Shown: positions 1 through 13,100 of the stretch, piece by piece
How the letters are laid out: each line of letters begins with the position of its first letter
Numbering within the stretch: the first letter of the stretch is position 1
From: Pithys albifrons albifrons
Lineage: Eukaryota > Chordata > Aves > Passeriformes > Thamnophilidae
DNA length: 64,000 nucleotides
Reading direction: 5' to 3'
Assembly: GCF_047495875.1 (NCBI RefSeq)
Contig: NC_092497.1
Location: 29,207,889 to 29,271,888, forward strand
Notes under the pieces: model-generated
The model's database searches: none
Told to the model about the DNA's origin: nothing
What the model saw: the letters and a program-made list of their open reading frames with translations, nothing else
Position numbers and translations under genes: made by a program

Positions 1-2733
1 GTGCTTGGCAGCCTGTTGATTTGGTCAACAGTGAAGTGTTTGTACATCTGACTCTCCCTTAAGCATGCAGGTGACCCTACAGATGAAATTCAGTTGCCTC
101 CAAAACATCCCCATGGAGATTTGGACCAAACTGAGGATGTGCAGCCTCATGCACAGCATGGGTGGACCTCATCGGCAGTTTGTTAAATTGTTCAGATTTA
201 TAATAGAAATCCCCAAAACACTGTTTGGGCGGCGTCCCCACCCCTTGAATAACAACAAAATCTTGGGTTTGATCTCAAAAATAAAAGCAACTATGTATGT
301 TTTGTCTAATGATTTCATTTTGCCTAGCGAAATGGAACTGACTGTTCCAGGCTGGAGACCTGTAACTAAACTTACTTTTGAAGCAATTTTGGTCCTTTCA
401 TGTCTAACAGCACAGAGACACATAGAGACACAAAGTTTTTCAGACCAAGGTTGAAAGTACTTTTTTGGTGTGTTTGTGATACATTTGTCTGTCTTTCAGT
501 TTTGTTCTGTCATTCTAACATATTAAGTATGATCGTTTCAGGAAAGTAGGTCTGTCTGTTCTTTTTCACTTTGAAATCAAGGTGGTTGCTCAAGCAGCCA
601 GTCACAAGGACTGTAGAATACCTTACACAACTCCAAACCCAAGAGCAGCAGCATAATGAGAGCTGTAAATGATGACCAAAAGCTAAGTGCCACAGAATTT
701 GCACACCTGTGCTAGATTTTCACACCCTGCATGAAATTCTTTCCTAGGCCTACATAGTGCTGATGGTATGTCTTGCACCAGGAGACATCAAATGCAAGTG
801 AAAGTGATTCACATCTACCTATATCTGAGCTTCTGTGTGTGTGCACCGAGACACTCACATATATATATAAAAAAAAAGCTCTCCATTTTAACACCAATTT
901 ATAGGTAACTCAGTTTTCTATAAATGCTGGCTTGCGCCTCTTCCTGGAATCCACCTACAGATAGCCAAAAACTAAAGAAACCTTGAAAACTGTCATAGCA
1001 ACATTTCAGATTGCAGTTGAGAAGTCTGTGCAATATTGGTGCCTTGTTTCAAAACTGACATCCAAAAAATCCAGTTTAACATCCAGCACCTGTTCAGTGC
1101 TTTTCTGAATCAGGGCCATTCTCTGTAACAGTGATTTGTCTGTGTTCTTGCTGCAAGAGCAATTTTTAATCCATGGGATGCATTATCAATGAAAATTGAC
1201 AAAATTATATTTTCATTATGAATTGCTTCATGAACTTTCCTAAAATAGCATATGCTGTCACCCCTTCACATGAAACTATAGCATTATCTTCATAAAGCAG
1301 TGCTCACAGATGGGAACTTTTTCCTCTTTTCAATCTTATTTCTAAACAAATTTTTCCCATATAAAATCATGAGACAAAATTCATTCCTGGAGCAAGAAGT
1401 ACAATCCTACGCCAGATTTCAAGGTTCTTGTTTTCATTTTCTAGTTACTGTGCAAATTAAATAACCGTGAGTTCCCAATGAATGACTACACTGAGTCAGA
1501 AGGTCTTGTAAATTATTAACAGTTCATTGCACCACAAAATTTACTACTACCTACCTCAGTTTAAGCAAGGATGTACAATAGATTAGCTGTTAATTAAGGA
1601 GTAAACTCTCAGCTGAAGCAGACAGTGAAAACATTCTCTTGTCAACAAGCTGGTGGCCCAATTACAAAAGTCATGATTAGGTCTGTGGTTCAAATCAGCA
1701 ACACCTTTTCTTTTTAAGCAGTCAAATCAATGGATGAAATCAGACATTCAATTCTAGTGCAAGAGATTGCAATATCATTGCTTAAAGTATTCATTGTACA
1801 TGTTGTCTGTTTTGACAAAATCTCCCAAATGTCCTTTCCCCTTTTTTTTCCATCCCAAAACCACTGTGACTCTATTGGAGCCCCAGAGCCAGCAAAACTG
1901 CTACCCCCACCTATGCATGCCAAATCCCCTGGTGCCTGAAGCAGAAAGTTGTGGCCATAGCTCTGTTCCTCCAGAGAGGCTCTCTATATCTTCCCCAAGC
2001 ACAGCGTTCATCTTGTTCCACTGCCATCTGCACCAAGAACTGCCAGCCTGGAGTTTCGAGTCAAGTCAGGCTCAGTGCCCAGGACCTCATATGCTGTCCT
2101 TGCCACGTACTGCCCATAACTGCACAGCTGCTGTTTCTCTGTGGTGTTAGACATGAAAGGACTAAAGCTCATGGAGGTCAAGGCCCTTTCTTATTTTCTT
2201 TATTGTTCTGCAAGAAGTGCCAGTTGATCTACAGTTATGCTCATTATCAGGGCTGAATATAAGACCTGGTATGAATCAAGCAATTATAATCTCTCTCTGC
2301 TTGATGGCAGATTTTTATACTCAAAATACCTCTTAAAAATGCCTTTTTTCCCCCCCTCTTCTTTCTGTATTGACCCTCATCATAGAATCATCTCTTTATT
2401 GACTTTCTGACTAGCATTTGTAAGGAAGGCAAAGAGCCAGTCACTCTTTCCTTGTGGTCTGTTTTGCATGATATTCAGCCCAACAGAGCACAAACATTCA
2501 TGAATGGCCTTTGGGCAAGTTGAGGAGAAGCTGGCTGAAAAGCACACAAATACTGGGAAACGCCATTGGGTTTTTTCGTCTCATAGACCCAACCACTCTC
2601 AGTTGAACTGGTTTAAAATTAGTGCATATGTTGTTTCTCTCCTGTTATGCTGCTGAACACTTGCAGAGAGCAAGCCTATATCATCTGTCCTGTTTCTCTT
2701 TTTTGCCCTCTTTTTCTCTCTCACACAAACCAA
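1..2733. other. Gene-free unique sequence
   Basis: AT-rich single-copy-looking DNA. Open frames here are short, lack exon-like flanks and show no recognisable protein motif. I see no transposon end, RNA gene or long repeat. Confidence 0.5.
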
Positions 2734-2830
2734 AACACACACACACACACACAAATGCGCACACATGCATGCACACACACGCACACGCACACGCACACGC
2801 ACGCACTCATGCACCCATGCACACATGCAC
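2734..2830. repeat. (AC)n / CACGCA microsatellite
   Basis: About ten uninterrupted AC units (2734-2752) are followed by an imperfect tract built from ACACGC, ACGCAC and ATGCAC variants. Open frames crossing this tract on both strands encode only low-complexity His/Thr or Val/Cys/Arg repeats and are artefacts of the repeat. Confidence 0.9.
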
Positions 2831-5420
2831 AGAGTCGCAGCTTGTCAACAGCTTTAGGAAAGTAGAATACAAATGATAATTAGAAACATGTGACCCTAGA
2901 AAAGCAGCACAGAAACTAAAAGGTCATCTTTTTTCCAAATGACCTAATTAGTAAAACCTGGAGTGTTGGCTAGAACATAATGGTTTTACACAGCTTTTTA
3001 ATATAGATTTCCTGGTTTTAAACAACACAATTGAGTGCCCCTGAAGGAAAAAAAGAATTGGGATTTAATACTGTCAAAATTAGGCCTTACAACAATACCT
3101 GCCTCAAGAAATCTTCAGCCTTTTACTACCAACTGAGCAGTGTGGATTTGTCAACTCATAATGACCATCAAGAAGTCAGCATCAGGACAGCTGCCAGCTC
3201 ATGAGAGAGCCTGAAGAGACACTCCAGCATCACACAGAGCAGGATCACGAATGACTCTGCAACCCTTGTCTGTACCATCCAGCTGGAGCATCCTCACCTT
3301 GGCTGAGCCAAAGGCAAAGTGTCAGAGAGGAGGAGGGGTAATGACACAAGGGCAAAAGAGTTGGAGGCATGAAGAAATGCAGAAAAATAAGCAGAAAGGA
3401 AGGCAGAAGCCAGTGTGCAAGGGAAGGAATGGATGAAGATTTCTTGCCTGGAGTCATCTCAAAGAAAAGATCATTGGGTAGAATTGGGGGATTTTCCCAG
3501 TTTAGTTGCACCTCCTCACCTCTGCCTTCATGCTCTTATTTTATAATTTTCTTTGTTCTGGTGAACATGCATACTATTTACTCCTGCAAAACTATTAATC
3601 CAAACTTATTCATAGTTTAATCAATCTATATTTATTTTATGATTTTTCTCCATAAATCAAACCTCTCAGGCCCTACAGTTTTAAATTATTTAATTATGGC
3701 AGTTATTCCCGAAATGTAGGGCATGTCCACATGACAGTGGAATTTTAGGGGGCTGCAAAATTGGCTCAGGACAGCAGCAAGGGGAGGACATGAGCTGGCT
3801 CTGAGGCTGGAAGCAGGATAACCAAGACATCATGGTTCTGGTCCCAGCTAATTAAAGACAGGGACAGAATTCATGAGGGAAGTAAGAGCTAGAGAAAATA
3901 GCTTGGGAAGCACTGAGTTAAGGCCATACTCTGAATTAATACAGACAGTCTAAGTAGGTTTCTGTGACTTCAGCCTAAGAGAACCTGAGCTTTCACATGG
4001 AAGACAAGATTAAATCTGTGCAGCCTTCATAAATGTGGGAGGGACATGAAGTTTCAGTGTCCATGTCCCTGGGGTCTTAGAAGTTCTTTGCTCACAGTGG
4101 TTTCATTGGAAATCAACAGCATTGCCCATTTCTCAGACAGTCTCTGTGTCCCATAGGATTAAGCTGGATGAAGCAGGATGGAAAAATCATATATGCTCTG
4201 CATGTAATGAGCTGCTTAACCACTTTTTCCAAACTTCCAAAAGCATGTGATCTTCATTGAAAACTGTGTAGGTGCCAAGTTTAGAGCTTTACATTAAAAC
4301 TACAGGAGACTCTGTAAATGGGAAAAAAAAAATTCATTTAGTTGGCAAAAAGTCATAACATTTTCTTGGTTTCATTGTTCTGAAATGAGTGTGTGGATTT
4401 TATTCAACTGTGTATTTGCTTTGGTTTCAGAAGAACAAACGTCAGATTTTACCCTCCAAGGTAATTTTACCATGAAGGCCACTGAAAATAGAGACTGAAA
4501 ACTAAAAGAATCATAGAAATAGTAGTCTAATGATATTGTGGTTTAATATTGGTTTCCTCATAGTAATACTTTAGTGATACTGGGTATCTCACTCTTAATT
4601 AGATAAGAACATTCAGATATATTTGATGCTTTCAATGCTCATCCCAGAATGAAAAAAGAAGCATTGGCAAGATACCCTGTCATTTGTAATGCAAGCTATG
4701 TGAATGCTTGAGGTTAAAGAGTGGCGACTTGCATCTCCCCTAAATCACACTGAAAATGTAGACTTTATCCTCAAGGGTCTTCTGTTTTCTCTACATACGT
4801 GCAAGTGGTACTGAGTCCCACCAAGGGAGAATCAGATCCTTGTAAAGCATTCACACCTGCATGGGGCTGTCTGTTGATCTGGGGAGAATCAGGTCACTAA
4901 GATGTAACTCTGTTTCAAAGCTTGAAAGGCAATAATTTTACATGCCAGTAAATCTATCAGATCACAGGGAGACTGACGAAATGCTTTTATCTTTAAAATG
5001 ACAGGCATTAATAATGTTACAAGAATTTCCCTTATATATAACTTCACTAGTTTCAGGACTCTTAAATATCTGCACAACGTGAAAGCTTCTGAAATATAAA
5101 AGGCAATGACCCCTTCAGAGTTACTAGCATTACCAGCATGGGTGTGGGAAGATGAAATATGTTTTCAGGAAAAAGAATAGGTTGGACAGCAGAGAGGACA
5201 GACATGACCACTTAAGGAGAGATATATTATATAGGCACTTGTATTAACAACATTGTAGCTGGTCTTGTAAAGGGCAAAATGAACTCTTGAGTGGGGTTGC
5301 AGATGCCATTCCAGTTCACAGGTATAACATGAGACATGAGTTTCCAAATAAACATTGCTATCAATCTTGCAAAGTCTACAGGAAACTTGTGTGAAGTGAG
5401 GTCTGGAGCAAGCATTCTGG
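2831..5420. other. Gene-free unique sequence
   Basis: AT-rich DNA between the AC repeat and the ERVL-type LTR. Short open frames only; nothing recognisable as a gene, RNA or transposon was seen. Confidence 0.5.
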
Positions 5421-5973
5421 TGTCCTGATTTTAGCTAGGGTGCAGTTAATTTCTTCTCAGTTGCTGTTACTGTGTTGTGCTTTGGATTAGGAACAAGAGT
5501 AGTGTTGATAGCACACTAGTGGCTTGGGTTTAGCCTAAGTTGTGTTTATCTCAAATCAAGGACATTTTGTTCTTTCTTGTTCTTGTGCTCTGCCAGTGGG
5601 AGGGAGTATAGCTCAGACAGGTGACCTGAACTGGTCAAAGGGATATTCCACACCGTAGAATGTCATGTCCAGTATATAACCTGGTGGGAGTTACCTGGAA
5701 GCGCAGTTGGTCTGGATTCAGGAAGCAGGTCCGGGCATTGGTGGGTAGTGAGTGTTGCATTGTGCATCACTTCTTTGTTTCATTTTTATTATCATTATTA
5801 TTTAACATTATTGTTGTATTTTACTTTATTTTTAATTATTAAACTGTTCTTATCTCAACATACAAATTTTGCCCTGATTCTCCTCCCTATTCCACTGGGT
5901 TGGGAGGAAAGAAAATGGGATTGAGCAAGCAGCTCTGCGGTGCTTAATTTCCATCTGAGCTTAAACCACAGCA
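5421..5973 (+). mobile_element. ERVL-type solo LTR
   Basis: This 553-bp segment has the layout and wording of avian class III (ERVL-type) LTRs. It starts TGTCCTGATTTTAGC, has the phrase GGGATATTCCACACC followed by a TATA box (TATATAA near 5673), an AT-rich tract of TTATTATCATTATT type, the polyadenylation signal ATTAAA near 5837 followed by CTGTTCTTATCTCAAC, and ends TTAAACCACAGCA. No gag-pol sequence lies beside it, so it is a solo LTR left by recombination between two LTRs. A clear 5-bp target duplication was not found at these limits, which suggests age or a slightly misplaced start. The family call rests on remembered similarity and was not searched. Confidence 0.8.
5665..5845 (+). promoter_or_regulatory. 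LTR TATA box and poly(A) signal
   Basis: Within the ERVL-type LTR, AGTATATAACC near 5671 is placed like an LTR promoter TATA box. ATTAAA near 5837, about 165 bases downstream, is placed like the polyadenylation signal. The order TATA, transcribed R region, poly(A) signal indicates plus-strand LTR orientation. Whether it is still active cannot be seen. Confidence 0.5.
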
Positions 5974-8900
5974 TGAGTAAAGCCTGAGCCAAAATTATGA
6001 TCTAGAAGATAAATATCTCACCTATTTTCTCAGAGCGTCATAGCCTCTGGAGTTTCCCTCATCCTTCCTCAAGCACGGTCCTTGAATCTGAAGGCTGCTT
6101 AAACAAGAAGGGGATGAATAAAGCACCCCATTGGGATTGCAGGTCGTGTTTTAATAACCTCAGGTTAATAGGGTGTCAGTCTCCCCTCTGACCGAGGATA
6201 AGAAAAAATGACAAAAAAAAATTCTTTTTATTTATAGGCTATGCTTCTGATATCCATCTGCTTGGACCAGGTCAGTAAGTTCATGACAAAAACATGATAA
6301 GCACAATCTGCATTTATGATTACTGAAGCCTTTAACAGTTCCCTAGCAGGGTGCCAACAAGCATCTCAGCTGGATGGAGCTGGAGTGAACATGCCATGAT
6401 CTGAAACAAAATTAATCACTCCCTGAACTTCACCCAGAATGAATTTCTTCTCCCAGTATATCCAAGAATTAGTCAAAAGAAAATGTCTCATGGGCAGAAT
6501 ATAATGTAGGAATGAGTTTCCTTGGACATCCTTGCAGGTAGTACTTAGTGGCTGTCCCATGTACTGAGCATTTAGCAGCCTGTCTGTGTCACTACTTTTT
6601 TGCTCTTTTCTGTCCAGGCTAATGGAGTTCCTGGGAGCAGTTCAGTAATGGAACTCTGCAGGAAGTGAAAGTCCCTGCTTTTTTGTCTTCTCACCTTAAC
6701 TTAATCATTAGTGTACTATAGGACCTACATTAGCTACCTCGTATAGGAGCTGAGTCTTTGCCAAAATATGGTAGAGCTCAGAGGGTAGGGAAGAGACATC
6801 ACAGGAGCAACAAACCACACAGCTTTTTGGTTTTTCAGTGTGAATTGCTGTTATTACCTCACCCCTGCTTTTCTTTAAAAATCAATAAAAAAAATATCCT
6901 GCAAAATTATACAGGTGAAAAACTAGATCTATTTACTGAAGTCCCAGCAATCTGAACTTCTGTTCTCTATGACAGCTTTCTTTAGTATTATGTTAGTACA
7001 GCACACTGAGATTTTTATGACAGCAACAACAATTCATTGCCTTTTTTAGACGTTATTTGAATGTGTGCATAGAGCAGATTTACAGAAAATCTACAGAATA
7101 TTCCATTTCGTGGAAATGATTCAAGCTCACTGCAGACTGTACAGTCACAGCTTTCCATTTCTGCTGGAAATAATACAAGCTTTTTTTTTTATTAGCTATA
7201 ATGCAAATATGCAGATATGGAAACTGAAAGATACCCAGCTCCTTCCACTTCTCACTTCCAGTCACCCACTCTCTTTCCCTTTCACACAAATGCTTCATTG
7301 ATCTGAATTCTACATTTATTTTCATCAGAAAACAGATTTAGTTGATTACTCATTCCAAATTGGAATGATTTTTGCTTTGTTTGGCAATGGGACAGATTTT
7401 TAACAGGTTTGGGTTTTCAGAGTTCACATTTCATAAGCTAACTGTGTGACTTGAGTGAGTCAATTCAAGCAGAAAAAGCAATAGAATATGCACAAACAGC
7501 TCTCTAAAATAAAGTTATTCTACTACCAATTGCTTTATTACCTCAGTATGATGTTAACAAAGTTTCTTAATTCACAGAAATCCTATGTACAACTTAATTC
7601 CTGGTTTTCTTCTTGGTCTCATGCTGTGGAGTTTTTAAATCTTTTTTTCCCAGTAAACATCAAAGCAGACAACTGGCAGTGTCTGTCATATCTGTCTGAC
7701 CATTAACACAACTTGCAGGTTTTGCAGGGTCTGCAGAAGGCATTAACTTCTTTGTACCAACCTACCAGAACTCCAAAACACTACTTCTGCATCAACATAA
7801 AATGCTGAGCACCAGCCTCAGTGAGTTAAACCCCAGCTCTGGGTTGGACTTGAAAGTATCCCACTTGTGGCTGATGAAGAAGGAAATGTTGTGAAGGTTA
7901 TCTGTGCCTCAAAGGCAACACCAGACCCAAGAAGTCACATTTCAGAAGCTGTTGCTTGGGGACTGCTGAACATGTATATTATGATTGTAGGAGTGAAGTT
8001 CAGAAGTGAGGCATGCAAGAAGCTGAGTTCTCACCAGGGTCTGAGAGGAGAAAATCTTTTTCTTCATTTTTTTTTCTTTACATAACCAATTCAAATATTC
8101 AAAATTCCCCGACTGCTGGGAAATCAAACATGGAGGTAGTCTCTGGTCTAAAACACTGTCACCCAAGAAGATGCGGGAACTGGGGGGACCTGTTAGTGCA
8201 CCCATGGGAAAGAAACTGGTAAACCGTTCCATCTGTTTCAGACTAAGCTGCTTGCAAATCTACAGTGGGTGAGGGTACAGCTCTCATCTCATGAACAGAT
8301 CCTGCTCTGACAGTATCTTTAGAGGTTCTGTTTTGGAGGGCTATCACTGGTCTCTTTACCTTCCATAGAAAAGCAAATGCTGGATTGTGAAGGAGCAGAT
8401 GGCACCACAAGTCAAACACAGCCTTATGGGAACGCTGGACAACAATTAGGAAAGGGTATCTGCACCCATTCCCAAATGTTTTAGTCTAGGAGCAATAAAA
8501 TATGCCTCCAAAATTGATTCCTTCAGCTACAGCTACTCCAGTAGGTTGAAGCATCTGTACTCAGAAGTACAGGATGTGGCACAAGGTGATTAGAAGGCCA
8601 AAAATTAGATTTTACCATGGGTCTTTAGACCCGTAGAAAGACAATAAATAACTTGGTAAGTTTTGCTCTGGGCAGGCATCACTTGCACAGACGAGGTCAG
8701 GAGAACAGTGTTGCAGCATCTGTAAGTCACAGTAATTACTGAAACAAAATCTCCCTGCTGGCTAACATCAGACTAAGACTGAGTTAGATGTTGTCCTGCT
8801 TATCAACTATGGGTGTCCTGAGAACTGACCTAGGGAGCTGTGGGCAAAAACAGAGATAAAATCTTTGGACTGTGTAGCTGGTTAGTCTGATTTTCAAGGA

Positions 8901-9777
8901 GCTGCCTGGTGGCATTGCAATGCTGGGCAGTGGCTGGCACTTCAGGGACCAGGGGCTACCCTAAATCTTTGCATCACGGCAGTTAGATTTGCACCTGAGA
9001 TGGAGAGGGGATCCTGTTCCACAGCATCAGAGGAATATCTTTTGTTTATTTAATTAAGTGATCAAGAAAATACAACTGATCACAGTAATGTGGAGTTGGG
9101 AAATTCACCAAAGGCTTGCAGAAGCCCGCTTGGGTCTGGTCAGTCTCCCCAGCAAGGGCTGCTCTGAGCTCACCAGCTCACTACCCACAGTCAGAAATGA
9201 CCCACAGAAGCATATTGTGTTCAGATTGGACACACGGAAACAAGTAACCTGGAGAAGTCCTGCTTTCATCATGATTTCCAGCACTGCTCTTATGGCTTGC
9301 TGCTGAGGGTAGGGAGAGAAACTGGAGTGATTGGAAGTGTCAGGCATCTGCCAGTCTACCTGCTCTCACAACCACAGACCTAAGGTAAGATTTTGCAACC
9401 AGCATCTTCTTTGTAAATCCAATCATGATATTCTTCCTCAGGGCTTACTCAGCTATGTTTCAGGACAGGCTGGGAGCTTTCCTGAGGAACAGATGTGAGA
9501 AAATATGTGCAGATGCTGAACAAGAATCCCAAATATTTTAAAATCTTCAAAGTTGTTTCCTTGGCAGTATCTGAACTAAACAGTATTTTGCTACGACAAA
9601 TGTGATCTTAACTGGAATATGCCAATAAACACACATGTAAAAGTTACAGCTTGTTAATATAAATTATATCTTTCTGAATGGTGGTCCTTTAAAGATGAAC
9701 AATTTCTTTCCCACCTTTGTATGGCTCAGACAGAAGCATTTTCCTTTTATGGTGAAAATTTGGACCTATTTTTTAAC
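5974..9777. other. Gene-free unique sequence
   Basis: No exon, RNA gene or transposon recognised. Short open frames in this stretch have no convincing splice or protein features. Confidence 0.45.
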
Positions 9778-10195
9778 AACAGAATAACAGAACTGTTTGG
9801 GATAGAAGTGACCTGAAAGATTACCTGGTTCCAACCTTGCTGCCATGGGCAGAAACACCCTCCTTTAGACCAGGATGCACAAAGCCCCACCCAACCTGGC
9901 CTTGAACACTTCCAGGGATGAGGCATCCACAACTTCTCTGGGCAGCCTGTGCAAGTGTCTCACTACCCACACAGTAAAGAATGTCTTCCAAATATCTAAA
10001 TCTTTTTTAATTTTGAAGTCATTCCCCCAGGTCATGTCACTCTATGACCTTGGCAAGCATCCCTCTCAAGCTCTCTTGTAGATCCTTTAGGCACTATAAG
10101 GTGTTCTAAGTTCTCCCTGGAGCCTTCTTTTCTCCAGACTGCACAACCCCAAATCTCTCCACCTATCTGCACAGGAGAGGTGCTCTAATAATATT
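9778..10195 (-). mobile_element. CR1 LINE 3' fragment
   Basis: A 5'-truncated CR1 tail on the minus strand; read on the plus strand it runs from the 3' end inward. Diagnostic plus-strand phrases are CTGCCATGGGCAGAAACACC, AAAGCCCCACCCAACCTGGC, CTTGAACACTTCCAGGGATG, CACAGTAAAGAATGTCTTCC and GGAGCCTTCTTTTCTCCAG. These cover the reverse transcriptase C-terminal tail and 3' untranslated region. Frame is lost throughout, so it is an old dead copy. Confidence 0.92.
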
Positions 10196-13100
10196 TCAAG
10201 TCAGGGATCTGTAAGATCATTATCATATTTAATTGGAGGAGGTAAAAATTTACTAATTGTTATCAATGGATTTCTGAACAACCCCTTTTCTTTCCATTTT
10301 TTTGCTTCCTTTTTCTCATAGGTAGAACTGAATATTTACAAATCACGGTTCATTTGACATCTGGTTATTTTATTCATCAAATGAACTGTTATGCCATCAT
10401 TTTATGGCATTTTACAGCATTTTCTTTATTTTTAAAGTCTTCACTGGGCTTTTTAATTATTCAAAAGGTGTTTGGTTTGTTGTGGGTTTTGGTTGGTTTT
10501 TTTTCCTTTAAAGCTAAAGAAATTTTTTCTCCAAATGAAACATTTATAGTTAAAGAGCCATAACCAGAATCTCTTGTATCTGCACCTGGAATTCTGTGGT
10601 TGGGATCAGCTGCACATGATAAATTTGGCTTTTGTGTTTTTCGACATTTTTGAAACCGATTTTCAAAATTAATCACTTGGCCAGTCATGAGTATGGTTAC
10701 TCAGTTTGGATAGCTAATTGCCATATTTCAGTATGAAGACTCAGGTGTCAATTCTGTTTTGTTCCACATCACAGGGCAAAATCCCATTGACTGCTATGGC
10801 AGGAGCAGACTAAGAGCATGTAGCCACTCAGTTCTTATAACTGGATCAATCTTAATTTTAAAAGTGATGCTTCAGCCTTCTGATCTGACCTTGGTGTACA
10901 TGCAAATTACAGATATCCAGGACTTTCTTTCAATTTTGCAAAACTACACCATCACCTCAAATGTCTTTAGCCCTACTTGCAAAATGCATAAGCCAGAGTT
11001 CTATTGTGTTGGGCAAAACATGTGCAGATGTCAGTCACAACATGAAATAATAATTTACAGTCTATGTCAATTTTTTATTATTTATGTTGGGTTTTTTCAC
11101 AACTCTATCCCATCTTATTTATAGCTGAATTAAATCTTCATGTTCAGTCTACAGATAAGCATTGCTTAATTTATTATACATGCTAATTTAATTGTACAAC
11201 CTTATCTGAAATGTCCCAGATTGGCTTTATACATACAATAGCTGGAAATGAACAATCAAGAAACTTAGACTTCTTTGGTTTTTTTTTTTGAGAAAAGCAA
11301 CACAATAAATGTGAAAAGTGGACATTTAAGTTGAATTCTCTACTTTGCCAGAAATTCCTTGTGTTCTATTTGGAATTAATTTTGTTTCTCACTGACTCCA
11401 CTTCCTATCTTCAAAAAGTTTTTCTCTCTTTTTTTCTCTCTCCCATCTATTTAGATCCTTAACACTTCCTTGGCCTCTTGCTGTTTCTAGTGTTCTTAAT
11501 ACTTTCAGATGTACTTGTGGTACTTGTTTCATGCTATTTCTGCTGTGGCAGCGTGAGATAGACTAGGTCTGATGGGTTTATCCAGGTCACATAGGGTTTT
11601 TTGGTGATGAGTGTTTGGGGAGAAAAGGTTAAAAAAAACAATACTGCTTCATGAACATTTGTCACGTCATTGGTCAAAGTCTATGAAATCTGTATACCAC
11701 AATTTCTCTTTCTATACAGCAAAAAAGAACTAAAAAAAAAAAAGGAAGAAAAAAGTCTTTACATTCTAAGACTAGCAATAGACATCCTCTTATTTTCATG
11801 AGGCTCTCATTAATGAATGTAAGGTGCATAGAAAAAGCCCATCAAGAGCAGAGTCTCATTTTTCTCATCTCATGACTTTCTGACTTCAGTTTTAAGATCT
11901 TTATATTTGGCACTAGCTGCAGTAAGCCTTCTTTATAAGTGAAAAATAAAAACCAGAAAAATTTGAATTGGAAAGTCAGGAAATACTCCCAGGATATCAG
12001 GAAGCACTAAAGGAAAAGAAATGGGAGACAAATTCACATTAATATGTGTGAGTTCATAGGGAGGTTTTCTTTCCAAACTCTCCTCCAAAATGTTAGTGTG
12101 TATAATGAATTGGACTAGCGGATATGCTATAAATGTAGCAACTACTGTAAAGTGTGATAAAAATGATGGATTAACAATCTAGATGAAAAAAATAGTGACA
12201 AGACAAAATAACAGTAATTTGATCTTTCATGTGAATATTCAGTTCAGTCTGTGATGAGAAGAAACACTAATGATGAGGGGATATAACTGTCAAAAATTCT
12301 AGGAAAGAAACTTAATGGGAAAGAAAATATTATTCAGATCCCAATGCTTGTAATAAGTAAATTATTATCAACTTTGATAAAATTGGACAATTAATATGTA
12401 GTAGTGCCATAGAAGCATGTAGACTCTCTAGCATGCAACATGAGCTCTTGCTTAATAATAGAGGACTTGGTTTAGTCTAAAACTTTCACAAACAACATAT
12501 TTTTATATTGTCCTTTACTTTCAGAAAATTATCTCATTTTTCTTGAGATCTTTTCTTAGAGTGTTAATAACAGAGTAGAGAGTTTTTGAAAGGGCTTTTC
12601 AGAGATAATCTTCTCAATTTTTGAGGAATGACTGCACTTCTCATTTGATAGCAGCAATTTTACTTTTAACTGCATGAAAGTTGCCCTTGACTATAAAGAG
12701 GTATATTAAAGATGTAAATAATACATAGCCACACATCTATAAGTGAGTCTGTGGAGCACATGAAGGGTATGTACCGGTTATTCAGGACTGCTTCTGCTGT
12801 TATGCTGATATATGTTGAATTGGTAGCTGAGACACTGTCAGACATCTTTGAAAATATACATAAGTGATAATATACAGATGATGTATATTACAGCAAGGCT
12901 GGCGGAGGCAACCTTTAAGATCCAAATACACTAATTCAAGCCATGCCCCAGACTCACTCTAAAGACAGTCCTCATGTCTTATCATCCCAGCTGCAAAGAG
13001 TTAGGGATCCACTAGATCCAGAAAGTAAAAAGCATCCAGCTGTGAGCCTTTTAGTGCCCCTGTTTTATGCACCTCTTGTAAGACTTCAGAAACAGTCCTA

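Noticed and set aside
2599..2876. Overlapping open frames on both strands across the AC repeat
   Set aside because: They are low-complexity translations of the microsatellite.
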